DNA of 64,000 bases from Bifidobacterium sp. ESL0690. Its GTDB lineage: Bacteria > Actinomycetota > Actinomycetes > Actinomycetales > Bifidobacteriaceae. Under the pieces are notes generated by a model, which was not told the DNA's origin, ran no database searches, and saw only the letters and a list, made by a program, of their open reading frames with translations. This document shows positions 1-8,012 of the stretch, in pieces. Location of the stretch: contig NZ_CP113939.1 in NCBI RefSeq assembly GCF_029392315.1, positions 1,178,001-1,242,000 of the forward strand, read 5' to 3'. Position 1 is the first letter of the stretch, and each line of letters opens with the position of its first letter. The position numbers and the translations under genes were made by a program.

Positions 1-1
1 G

Positions 2-445
2 CGAGCGCCTCAATGGCTGATGAATGCACCGTTGAATACATTCCTCCTGATTTTCGTCATGATCTGGATTGAGGCGGGTTATGCGATGACCGTGCTATCC
101 ACAGCCATCAAGGGAATCCCCGAGGATTTGGTTGAGGCGGCGCGTCTTGACGGTCTGAATGCATGGCAGCAATTCATCTATCTGACGATTCCGATGATTC
201 GTCCGTCCATCGTCGTGGTCATCACCACCGTCGCGATGGCAGGCTTGAAGTCCTTCGATATCGTGCGAACCATGACAGCCGGCAACTATGACACCTCCGT
301 CATAGCGAACGAATTCTATACGCAGTCGTTCCTGAACCAGAATACGGGACTTGGCGCGGCATTGGCGGTGCTGATGTTCATCATCGTCATTCCGGTGGTC
401 GTCTTTAATGTCAGGCAGTTGAGAAAGTCGCAGGATGTACGATGA
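2..445 (+). CDS. sugar ABC transporter permease, MalF type (5' truncated by window edge)
   Basis: C-terminal part of an inner-membrane permease of a binding-protein-dependent sugar ABC importer. The frame is open from base 2, so the start lies outside the window. The cytoplasmic EAA loop is clear (EAARLDGLNAWQQF followed by the downstream prolines), which is where the ATPase docks, and it is flanked by hydrophobic segments. Its stop overlaps the start of the next permease by ATGA, so the two are co-translated partners. With the GH65 enzyme and LacI regulator downstream it probably imports an alpha-linked oligosaccharide; the exact sugar cannot be read from the sequence. Confidence 0.93.
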   Translation, partial: RAPQWLMNAPLNTFLLIFVMIWIEAGYAMTVLSTAIKGIPEDLVEAARLDGLNAWQQFIYLTIPMIRPSIVVVITTVAMAGLKSFDIVRTMTAGNYDTSVIANEFYTQSFLNQNTGLGAALAVLMFIIVIPVVVFNVRQLRKSQDVR

Positions 446-1347
446 GTGAGAAGAAAAAAGCAAGAATATCACGTCGTGAGAAGGCTTTGATTCGTACCAA
501 GAACAAGCTTTCCTCGCCTTGGGCCACTGCGATTTCCATTATCATCGCGGTATTGTGGACCATTCCAACTGTCGGCCTGCTGGTCACCAGCTTCAGGCAG
601 AACAGACTTGCCATCTCCACTTCGGGTTGGTGGACGAGCCTTCTGCCCAAGAACTGGTCCGATTTCGGCCTGGCAAACTACAAAACCGTTCTCGGCGGCA
701 CTTACAATCTGGGCGCCTATCTGACGAACTCGTTTGTCATCACCATCCCCGGCGTCCTCATCCCGATTAGCCTCGCCCTGCTCGCAGCCTATGCTTTCGC
801 ATGGTGCGATTTCCCCGGCAAGAATATCCTCTTCATCGCGGTGTTCTCGCTGCAGGTCGTCCCGGTGCAGGTCGCGATGATTCCTCTGCTCACGCAGTAT
901 GTGAACTGGGGCATCAACAACACCTTCTGGGTCATTTGGCTGACGCATACCATTTTCGGTCTCCCGCTTGCCATCTTCATGCTGCATAACTTCATGTGCG
1001 ATATCCCCAGGGAGCTTATCGAAGCAGCCAGGGTCGATGGCGCAGGTGATGTGCAGATCTTCCTCAAGGTGGTTCTGCCGTTGATGGTTCCGGCCACGGC
1101 TTCCTTCGCAATCTTCCAGTTCCTCTGGGTCTGGAACGACCTGCTTGTCGCTTTGGCGTTCACCGGCAACACCGCTTCGACGGCACCGTTGACCGCACGC
1201 CTTTCCGATATGGTCGGCTCCCGCGGATCCGCATGGTACCTGTTGGCTCCTGGAGCCTTCATCGCCATGATTGTTCCTGTGCTGGTGTTCCTCTTCCTGC
1301 AGCGTTACTTCGTACGTGGCATGCTTGCCGGTGCGGTAAAGGGCTGA
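442..1347 (+). CDS. sugar ABC transporter permease, MalG type
   Basis: Second membrane subunit of the same importer, 301 residues, with about six membrane segments and a basic cytoplasmic N-terminus. The EAA loop reads IEAARVDGAGDVQIF and is followed by LPLMVPAT, typical of MalG/UgpE-family permeases. The ATG overlaps the upstream stop. No ATPase gene is present in the window; bifidobacterial sugar importers commonly share one ATPase encoded elsewhere (known of the group, inferred here). The GH65 gene follows after 6 bases. Confidence 0.94.
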   Translation: MSEKKKARISRREKALIRTKNKLSSPWATAISIIIAVLWTIPTVGLLVTSFRQNRLAISTSGWWTSLLPKNWSDFGLANYKTVLGGTYNLGAYLTNSFVITIPGVLIPISLALLAAYAFAWCDFPGKNILFIAVFSLQVVPVQVAMIPLLTQYVNWGINNTFWVIWLTHTIFGLPLAIFMLHNFMCDIPRELIEAARVDGAGDVQIFLKVVLPLMVPATASFAIFQFLWVWNDLLVALAFTGNTASTAPLTARLSDMVGSRGSAWYLLAPGAFIAMIVPVLVFLFLQRYFVRGMLAGAVKG

Positions 1348-1353
1348 TGGATT

Positions 1354-3738
1354 GTGACTCAGCATCCGAGCAAACAGATTGACTCGGAAGATGCCACAGC
1401 TCCCATTCATCGGGGGCAGAATACAAACTCCGATGAATGGGAGCTGTGGCAGCATCTTCCTTCGCAGCCCATGGACGAAAAACGCTATCCGATCGACCCT
1501 TGGAAATTCGTCCGTTACGGATCAACCGACGAGGAGAGCGCAACATTGTTCTCGCTTTCCAACGGTTGCATCGGTGTTCGCGGTGATTCCGGCAAGCCAA
1601 GAGGCTTGGGGTCGGGCACGTTTCTCAACGGGTTTCATGAGACCTCACCCATCAGCCACAACGAGAATGCGCACGGGTACTCGCGTGTCGGTCAGACCAT
1701 CCAAGGCGTTCCCGATGTCTGTGATTTTCGCTTCAGCGTAGACGGCCGTGAGCTTTCCGGCGATGACCGGATATGGCAGGAAATCGACTTCAAAAAGGGG
1801 AGCGCAACCCGCTTCTATAAGCATGCACTCGAAGACGGTGCATGTCTGGAAATTGATATCACGACCATGGTCTGCCTGTTCCGCAGGGATCTGATGACGG
1901 TCACGGTGCGTTTGCGCGCCGTCGGCGCCGACCTTCATCTTTCTGTTGAGGCACCGATCAATGTCGAGGACGTGCAGAGTGGAGAATCCGTTGAACGTGC
2001 AAGAGTTCGTTGCGCGGCCGACAACGGGCTCAGACATCTTGACGTTGATGGTTTCACCTGTAACGATAACAACGAGACCTACGGGGCCTATCATTGTGTC
2101 AACTCCGGGATGGCGATGGCCGTCGGCTTTTCGCAGTTCCTTGATGGCATATCCGTTCCGTCTTCGTTCGATGTCGATTTGCGCGATGGGGTGGAACAAA
2201 CGCTGGTTCGTTACGCCTCCTACAATTCGCAGGATATTGAACCGGTAGGCATTCCCGAAGGGCTTAAGGTCGTCGTTTCGCAAGAAACGGACTTCTCGGA
2301 GTTGGTGAAACGTTGCGCCGAAACACTGCGATGGGCTCGCGGGCAAGGTGAACGCGCGTTGTGCTCGCAACAGGAACAATGTCTTTCCGAATTCTGGGAT
2401 CTTGCGGATATCTCCATCGAGGACGACAGCCAAGGACGCACCGAACAGATCCTGCGCTGGGAACTGTTCCAGCTGGCCCAGGCCACCATGTTCATCCCCA
2501 ATGGCGTCTCCGCCAAGGGAATGAGTGGCACAGGTTATTCCGGCCATTACTTCTGGGATACCGAGACCTACATTCTTCCGTTCCTCGCCTATACGTTCCC
2601 TGAACGTGCAAGGGACATTCTTTCCTACCGTTTTCGCATGTTGCCGGCCGCTCGGAAACGTGCGAAGATGCTGGATGTGAACGGAGCCCTGTTCCCATGG
2701 CGCACCATCGACGGCGAGGAAGCATCGGGATACTTCGTGGCCAGCACCGCGCAATATCATATCGATGCGGACATCGCCTATGCGGTATGCCAATACACTG
2801 CGGTCAGTGGCGACCGGGAGTTTCTTGCCCGTGAGGGCGTGGACTTGTTGGTCGAGACGGCACGGATGTGGGCAAGTCTCGGTTTCTTCGGTGAAGACGG
2901 CGCGTTCCATATCAATACAGTCACCGGGCCCGACGAATACACCGTCATGGTCAACGACAACTATTACACCAATGCCATGGCGCAGTTCAACCTTCGTGCA
3001 GCCGCCCGGGCATTGGACCAGCTGGACCCTGACAGCAGACTCGCTGCCGGCAAGCGTCTTTCCATTGGACAGAACGAACCTGCGGATTGGCTGAAGGCGG
3101 CCGACGCTATGAAGTTGCCTTACGACCCGTCCCGTCGGATCCATTTGCAGGATGCCGATGTGCTGTCGCGCGAACCTTGGAATGGTGAGGGAGACATCAA
3201 ACAACCGTTGTTCCTCCATTACCATCCCATCAATGTGTATCGTCGCCGTATCCTCAAACAGACCGATACCGTTCTTGCGCTGTATTTGCTTTCATCGCAG
3301 TTCGATATCGATGCCAAGCGCCGGGATTTTGACTTCTACGACCCATTGACCATTCAGGATTCCTCGCTTTCGGCTTCTTCCCAGGCCATCATCGCTGCGG
3401 AAGTAGGCTATGAGGACTTGGCCATGCAGTATTTCCGGCGTTCGCTGTATGCGGATGTCGCCAATCTGCATCGCAATACGAGGGATGGCATCCATCTTGC
3501 CTCGGCTGGTGGCGTCTGGCTTTCCGTGGTTGCAGGCTTCGGTGGTTTTCGAGATTCAGGTGGGTGTCAGCTTTCGATAGATCCTCATCTGCCGCCAACC
3601 TGGCGATCCATGACCTACCGTTTGAAGATACGGGGGTCGCTGATCGAGGTCTGGCTCGATGGCGGCGGCGTCAAGCTTCGTCGTTTGGCCGGCAGTCCCG
3701 TAAGCCTTCTCGTCGAGGGAGAATCCCGTCAGGTTTAA
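1354..3738 (+). CDS. glycoside hydrolase family 65 phosphorylase (kojibiose/maltose/trehalose phosphorylase type)
   Basis: Cytosolic inverting phosphorylase that splits an alpha-glucosyl disaccharide with phosphate, giving beta-glucose 1-phosphate. GH65 marks are GHYFWDTE near residue 400, GPDEY near 525-529 (general-acid Glu about 528), an LKQTDTVLALYL segment and the phosphate-binding SSLSASSQAIIAAE stretch. The C-terminus is a small beta domain. Family homology proper starts at ATG 1471 (MDEKRYPIDPWKF). The GTG at 1354, with AAAGGG 10 bases upstream, adds 39 residues encoded across a long inverted repeat, while 1471 lacks a visible ribosome site, so I kept 1354. No beta-phosphoglucomutase gene is nearby. 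Substrate is unresolved. Confidence 0.9.
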   Translation: MTQHPSKQIDSEDATAPIHRGQNTNSDEWELWQHLPSQPMDEKRYPIDPWKFVRYGSTDEESATLFSLSNGCIGVRGDSGKPRGLGSGTFLNGFHETSPISHNENAHGYSRVGQTIQGVPDVCDFRFSVDGRELSGDDRIWQEIDFKKGSATRFYKHALEDGACLEIDITTMVCLFRRDLMTVTVRLRAVGADLHLSVEAPINVEDVQSGESVERARVRCAADNGLRHLDVDGFTCNDNNETYGAYHCVNSGMAMAVGFSQFLDGISVPSSFDVDLRDGVEQTLVRYASYNSQDIEPVGIPEGLKVVVSQETDFSELVKRCAETLRWARGQGERALCSQQEQCLSEFWDLADISIEDDSQGRTEQILRWELFQLAQATMFIPNGVSAKGMSGTGYSGHYFWDTETYILPFLAYTFPERARDILSYRFRMLPAARKRAKMLDVNGALFPWRTIDGEEASGYFVASTAQYHIDADIAYAVCQYTAVSGDREFLAREGVDLLVETARMWASLGFFGEDGAFHINTVTGPDEYTVMVNDNYYTNAMAQFNLRAAARALDQLDPDSRLAAGKRLSIGQNEPADWLKAADAMKLPYDPSRRIHLQDADVLSREPWNGEGDIKQPLFLHYHPINVYRRRILKQTDTVLALYLLSSQFDIDAKRRDFDFYDPLTIQDSSLSASSQAIIAAEVGYEDLAMQYFRRSLYADVANLHRNTRDGIHLASAGGVWLSVVAGFGGFRDSGGCQLSIDPHLPPTWRSMTYRLKIRGSLIEVWLDGGGVKLRRLAGSPVSLLVEGESRQV
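1386..1460 (+). repeat. long inverted repeat at the start of the GH65 gene
   Basis: The arm at 1386-1413 is the reverse complement of 1430-1460 apart from one 3-base bulge (CAG) in the right arm, with a 16-base loop. It lies just after the GTG start at 1354 and just before the first conserved residues at 1471. A transcript would fold into a 28-bp hairpin covering the early coding region or, if 1471 is the true start, the leader. There is no U-run, so it is not a classical terminator. Confidence 0.9.
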
Positions 3739-3826
3739 GCCGTTGGTCGGAATCTGACCCGTTCTTTCCGCCCGCGCACACATAAATCGATATACAATTG
3801 AACGACATTGATGGATGGTGGTGTGC

Positions 3827-4855
3827 ATGGTTTCAAAGACGAACGCAAAAGCGAGAATAGAAGACGTGGCCGTCGAAGCGAAAGTTTCTACGGCCACGGT
3901 TTCCCGTGCCATTCACGGTTTGTCCGGGGTGAGCAATGAAACCCGGCGTAAGGTTCTTTCGGTCGCCCGTTCCATGGGCTACTCACCCTCCCATAGCGCA
4001 ATGTCCCTTGCCAGCGGCTCGACGCAATCGGTGGGATTGGTACTGCCTGATGTCTCCCGTTGGTTTTTCGCCAACGCGGTGGAGGCGGCGGAACTGCTGC
4101 TCAGAACCATGAACTATGACGCGTTGGTTTATTCGCTGCCCGATTATGTTTCCGGCGGAAGACCGCGGTTCAATCCCGAAGTGCTGCGCAGCAAGGTCGA
4201 TGCCGTCGCGGTTTTGTCGCTTTTCTTCGACGATGAAGAAGTCCGACAGCTTCGTTCGTTGGATGTCCCGGTTGCTTTCCTTTCAGTGATTCAGCCGGGA
4301 TTTTCACATGTGGGCATCGATGACGAGCAGGCGATGGAGATGGCCTGTGAGCATCTTATCGGGCTTGGTCACAAGGTGATCGGGCATCTTTCGGGCATGA
4401 CCAATGACAAATGCCCGAGCGCGCCGACCCAGCGCCGTCGAAATGCATGGATCGAAAGTCTTAAAAGTCACGGGCTTGAATGTGGTCCGGACATGGAGTC
4501 ACCGGCCGATATCATGACGGCTAAAAACGGGTTTATCGCCACCAACATTTTATTGGATCGGCGTCCCGATATCACCGCCATCGTCGCGTCATCCGACGAG
4601 ATGGCGATGGGGGCGATACAGGCCTTGCGCAATCGTGGGATTTTGCCCGGACATGAGGTTTCCGTTGTCGGCATCGATGGGCATGATCTTGCCGCTGCCT
4701 TCGACCTCACTTCTGTTGAACAGCCGGTTCAGGACGAAAGCCGAGAAATGGTCAATGTGCTGTTGCGGCAGATCAAAGGGGAAACACATATCCAACAGAA
4801 ACTGTTCCCGACACGTCTTGTCGTCCGAGGCTCGTCAGGGCCACCGGTTCGCTGA
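3827..4855 (+). CDS. LacI-family transcriptional regulator
   Basis: DNA-binding regulator of about 342 residues. The N-terminal helix-turn-helix (RIEDVAVEAKVSTATVSRAIHG, then a YSPS hinge helix) is typical of the LacI/GalR family. It is followed by a periplasmic-binding-protein-like sensor with SVVGIDGHDLAAAFDLTSVEQP near the end. The frame could also begin at ATG 3815 (MVVC extension); 3827 gives the usual family N-terminus. It stands 88 bases after the GH65 gene in the same direction and is the likely sugar-responsive repressor of the transport/phosphorylase cluster (inference from position). Confidence 0.93.
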   Translation: MVSKTNAKARIEDVAVEAKVSTATVSRAIHGLSGVSNETRRKVLSVARSMGYSPSHSAMSLASGSTQSVGLVLPDVSRWFFANAVEAAELLLRTMNYDALVYSLPDYVSGGRPRFNPEVLRSKVDAVAVLSLFFDDEEVRQLRSLDVPVAFLSVIQPGFSHVGIDDEQAMEMACEHLIGLGHKVIGHLSGMTNDKCPSAPTQRRRNAWIESLKSHGLECGPDMESPADIMTAKNGFIATNILLDRRPDITAIVASSDEMAMGAIQALRNRGILPGHEVSVVGIDGHDLAAAFDLTSVEQPVQDESREMVNVLLRQIKGETHIQQKLFPTRLVVRGSSGPPVR

Positions 4856-4906
4856 GTTTCCCGACGAACGGTGCCAGGAAACTCAGATTGCAGATAAAAC
4901 GCAGAT

Positions 4907-5944
4907 TTAGAGCTGACGGTATGAGAAATCGCGAATTTTTTGCAGGGCTGCAGCGCTTTCCTCCAGCCATGTCATGCAAACCGGATAGACGTGTCCCAAG
5001 GTTTCACCGGGTTGCGTATGGGGGTTGTTGAGGTAGAAATCGCGGCCATGTGCGCTCAAGACCGTACTCAATTTCATGGTCTCGGTTTGGATGAAATCAT
5101 CATTCGACGTATTGAGGAACAGCGGCGGCAAATCCACATTGCGGCACAAATAATCCAGGTTGGTCCAATCGCCGGCTTTCTTGATAAGAGGACCGAAGAA
5201 CGACGGTGCGATTGTCGAAAGGGTGCTGGTGTCGGCTTTTTCGGAGGTTATCGGATTCTGTTGCGCTCCCGGCGTGTAGGCAGCAATGTCGAACAGGCCG
5301 GAAATGTAGACGGCACCTTTGATGTTTAGGCCCGTGCGCTTGATGCCCAGTGCTTCGGCCATTGTTTCGGAGCGTTCGATGGCTGTGGAGTAAAGTCCCA
5401 ACGTGCCACCGGCCGAATCTCCGGTGATGAAAATCGAATTCCGGTCGACCGGGTAATCGTCCAAATGCGCCGAAATCCAAGCGAAAGCGGCTTCGATGTC
5501 GGCAAGCTGTCCCAAGAAATCCGTTTGCGGCATCGGCCGGTAATTCAGCGAGAAAACGGCGAAACCTTCTGCTGCCAAGTGGGTGTTGAAGTTACGGTTA
5601 AGCTCCTTGTAGCCGTAAACGAATCCGCCTCCATGGATATCGATATAGACAGGAAGGGATTTGCCCGCGCGCACCACCGCGTCGTGAGGCAGGTAAAGGT
5701 CGAGCTTATGGCCGCGAATTTGGTCGGCGCTTCCGCAATAGGGGATATCGGCGATTACATCGATGCCCTCAGGGTCCTGCCAATAACTGTTGCGAGGCAT
5801 ATCGCCGCGGCCCATGCCAAGTCGGGTCGATAGAACGGCGTCGGCCAGCTTCGGATCACAGTCGGCAAGGTCCTCGTCCAATTGCGTCCACGTTTGCAGG
5901 ATTTTGCGCTCATCGTCGTCGATTTTGAGGCCAGTTCCGGTCAT
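4907..5944 (-). CDS. alpha/beta hydrolase, HSL-type esterase
   Basis: Predicted cytosolic carboxylesterase of 345 residues. The oxyanion motif HGGG is at residues 104-107 and the nucleophile elbow GDSAG at 175-179 (Ser177). A late Asp-containing segment (NTSNDDFIQ) and a His near the C-terminus (ETLGHVYPV) complete a plausible triad. No signal peptide is seen. An AGGA ribosome site precedes the ATG. It is convergent with the LacI gene and downstream of the LysR gene on the same strand, but a 276-base gap suggests its own promoter. Substrate unknown. Confidence 0.92.
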   Translation of the reverse strand: MTGTGLKIDDDERKILQTWTQLDEDLADCDPKLADAVLSTRLGMGRGDMPRNSYWQDPEGIDVIADIPYCGSADQIRGHKLDLYLPHDAVVRAGKSLPVYIDIHGGGFVYGYKELNRNFNTHLAAEGFAVFSLNYRPMPQTDFLGQLADIEAAFAWISAHLDDYPVDRNSIFITGDSAGGTLGLYSTAIERSETMAEALGIKRTGLNIKGAVYISGLFDIAAYTPGAQQNPITSEKADTSTLSTIAPSFFGPLIKKAGDWTNLDYLCRNVDLPPLFLNTSNDDFIQTETMKLSTVLSAHGRDFYLNNPHTQPGETLGHVYPVCMTWLEESAAALQKIRDFSYRQL

Positions 5945-6220
5945 AGGGATTCCTTTCAGTGTCAGTAATGCTTCATTGCGCTACATTCGGAAGAACCGGA
6001 TGATAGTGTGAACAGTTCAATTTTAGGCAATTGCGCCGACTGTGCCACGGCTTTTTGAATTTTGGACATGTCGGATATTTGCCACTCAATCCTGCAGAAA
6101 ATTGATCGATATCGGTATTGTGCTTTGCCCATGTGTTGCGTTCGTTTGTCGCCTATCCGACGCCTAATCGGCGCACGGGCATGCGAAGCGGTTGTCTGGT
6201 ACCTGTCCGACGCTTGCCCA

Positions 6221-7147
6221 TCAATCGTTGATCAATGTGTAGCCGTGGCTGGCGATGACCGACTTGAGCTTGGCAAGGTAGCTTTCGGCGGCGTTGGAGA
6301 GGTTGGCGCGTTCGTTGGTGATCCAGCCGAGCAGCATGGTCTCGTCGGTGTCGAGCGGGACGGTGACGATCTTTTCGTTGTTGAGGTCGCCGTTGTCGAT
6401 GCCGGTGCACACCGTGTAGCCGTTGAGCCCGATGATGAAGTTCAGGATCGTGGCGCGGTCGGTGACGGTGATGAGCTTGGGGGAGTCCTTGGGCCAGACC
6501 GCTTCCTCGGCGAAGTAGAAGCTGCCTTCCTCACCCTGTTCGTATTGGATGAACGGGTACGGTTTGAGGTCGTCCATCGTGACCTTTTTCCTTGTCGCGA
6601 GCGGATTGTCGCGTGAAATGAAGACATGCAAAGGCGCGCGGAAAAGCGGATGGAACTCGAGATGCTTACCACGCAGCAGCTTGCCGATGACGTCCTTGTT
6701 GAAATCGGAAAGGTAAAGGATGCCGATTTCGGAAAGCATGTTGGCGACCTGGTCGATGATGTCGCGCGTGCGGGTCTCACGGATGGTGAATTCGTATTCG
6801 TCGGATTCGATGGAATTAATCATTTCGACGAAGGCTTCGACGGCGAACATATAGTGTTGGGTCGAGACGCTGCACAGCTGCTTGCGCGGCTTGGCGTGCT
6901 TGTAGCGCTCCTCCATGAGCTCGGCCTGATCAAGTACTTGGCGCGCATAGGTGAGGAATTCGGCACCGTCAACGGTGAGCGCGATGCCTTGTGACGAGCG
7001 GGTGAAGATCTCGATGCCCATCTCGTGCTCAAGCTCCTTGACGGACGAGCTCAGCGCGGGCTGGGAGACATACAGCTCGTGCGAGGCTTCGTTCATCGAG
7101 CCGCACTCCACGATTTTGACGATATATTTCAGCTGCAGCAGTGTCAT
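6221..7147 (-). CDS. LysR-family transcriptional regulator
   Basis: About 308 residues. The N-terminal winged HTH (LQLKYIVKIVECGSMNEASHELYVSQPALSSSVKELE) is diagnostic, followed by a two-lobed effector-binding region. ATG 7147 is chosen over an upstream in-frame TTG at 7153; both have a weak ribosome site. The leader holds two direct copies of TTATAACAA 31 bases apart, which could be autoregulatory sites. Neighbouring same-strand genes (a HAD phosphatase upstream, an esterase downstream) are possible targets, but nothing in the sequence identifies the inducer. Confidence 0.93.
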   Translation of the reverse strand: MTLLQLKYIVKIVECGSMNEASHELYVSQPALSSSVKELEHEMGIEIFTRSSQGIALTVDGAEFLTYARQVLDQAELMEERYKHAKPRKQLCSVSTQHYMFAVEAFVEMINSIESDEYEFTIRETRTRDIIDQVANMLSEIGILYLSDFNKDVIGKLLRGKHLEFHPLFRAPLHVFISRDNPLATRKKVTMDDLKPYPFIQYEQGEEGSFYFAEEAVWPKDSPKLITVTDRATILNFIIGLNGYTVCTGIDNGDLNNEKIVTVPLDTDETMLLGWITNERANLSNAAESYLAKLKSVIASHGYTLIND

Positions 7148-7156
7148 ATCCAAAGT

Positions 7157-7196
7157 TTATAACAAAGTGTGTATCGAGCGGATTAACTTATAACAA
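7157..7196 (-). promoter_or_regulatory. direct-repeat pair upstream of the LysR gene
   Basis: TTATAACAA occurs at 7157-7165 and again at 7188-7196, a 31-base period (about three helical turns), immediately upstream of the LysR start. LysR proteins usually bind near their own promoters, so these are candidate operator half-sites. This rests on repetition and position only. Confidence 0.35.
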
Positions 7197-7273
7197 CTTC
7201 TGACACTGATATTGTCGTTGCCGACCACGTCAAAATTTCAACGCGTAAATAGATACAAATATCTCGGTAACGT

Positions 7274-7939
7274 TCAGATTTTTACGCCCAGACGCTGCAG
7301 CTCTTTCCGTGCGTTGGAAGCATCGTTGAAATGTACACCTTGGATGCCAACGGCTTTCGCGCCGTCCACATTGGCTTGCGTATCGTCGAAGAATACCGTT
7401 TGCACTGGATTGAGCCCGAAACGGTTCAAGGCAAGGTTGAAGATGTCGGCGTTCGGCTTGTGCATCTTCTCGACGCCCGAAACCACCGTATCCTGCAGCA
7501 GGCGTTCCAGCTGCGGGAACTTTTCGAAGGCCAGATGGAACGTTTCGTGCGACCAATTGGTCAGCCCCCAGACGCCATAACCGGCCTTGCGCAGATCCGT
7601 CAGCAGCGCTTCCATCCCGTCGATCATTTTCGGCAGGGCATCGTCATAGTGCTCGATGTAATAGGTGAACGCTTTGGCCAGATCCTCGCCGTATTGCTGG
7701 TGATAATCCTTGATGACATCAGCGAAATCGTCGCCCGCATCCATACGAGCCTCGGCGGCGAAGAACCCGTAGATGTCGTCTTCGTCCGCGCACAGGGTGT
7801 CAACGAATTTCTGCGGGAAATGGCCTTGGAGGCACGGCCGATAGTTCAGTTCGACGAGCACGCCGCAGAAGTCGAACATGACATCGTGGATTTCGCTGTT
7901 CCGGTTGGCAACGTCATTGTCATCAACGTTATTCATCAT
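7274..7939 (-). CDS. HAD-superfamily phosphatase, YihX-like
   Basis: Cytosolic haloacid-dehalogenase-fold hydrolase of about 221 residues. Motif I reads FDFCGVLVEL, with the nucleophile Asp but Cys where many HADs have a second Asp, as in the YihX/epoxide-hydrolase-N branch. Motif II is LTNWSHE, motif III has Lys in EKMHKPNADIF, motif IV is FFDDTQANVDGAK. YihX of E. coli dephosphorylates alpha-glucose 1-phosphate; whether this one does is unknown. The start is placed at the ATG pair 7934-7939 (MMNN); the frame extends upstream to 7987 but without a better ribosome site. A TATAAT box and a palindrome lie upstream. Confidence 0.88.
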   Translation of the reverse strand: MMNNVDDNDVANRNSEIHDVMFDFCGVLVELNYRPCLQGHFPQKFVDTLCADEDDIYGFFAAEARMDAGDDFADVIKDYHQQYGEDLAKAFTYYIEHYDDALPKMIDGMEALLTDLRKAGYGVWGLTNWSHETFHLAFEKFPQLERLLQDTVVSGVEKMHKPNADIFNLALNRFGLNPVQTVFFDDTQANVDGAKAVGIQGVHFNDASNARKELQRLGVKI

Positions 7940-7992
7940 TGTTTCCCGTTTCTTCCCTGGTTTGGTTTTATACGTTGGTATTATCAAAACTG

Positions 7993-8012
7993 GTCAATTG
8001 ACCATATTATAC
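7993..8012 (-). promoter_or_regulatory. minus-strand -10 box with 12-bp palindrome upstream of the HAD gene
   Basis: On the minus strand a perfect TATAAT (8012-8007) is followed at once by the perfect palindrome GGTCAATTGACC (8004-7993), which would cover the transcription start. This is a good geometry for a repressor operator. No convincing -35 box is seen, because that region is the 3' end of the upstream coding sequence. Confidence 0.45.

Noticed and set aside
469..1455. Long minus-strand reading frames opposite the permeases, GH65, uvrA, uvrC, tkt, thrS, dnaJ2 and der genes
   Set aside because: They mirror codon bias of the real genes, have low-complexity His/Arg/Asp-rich translations, no ribosome sites and no family motifs.
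6130..6220. Repeats CCGACGCCTAATCGG and GTCCGACGCTTGCC after the LysR gene
   Set aside because: The possible stem is only 4 bp and without a U-run on the minus strand; not enough for a terminator.
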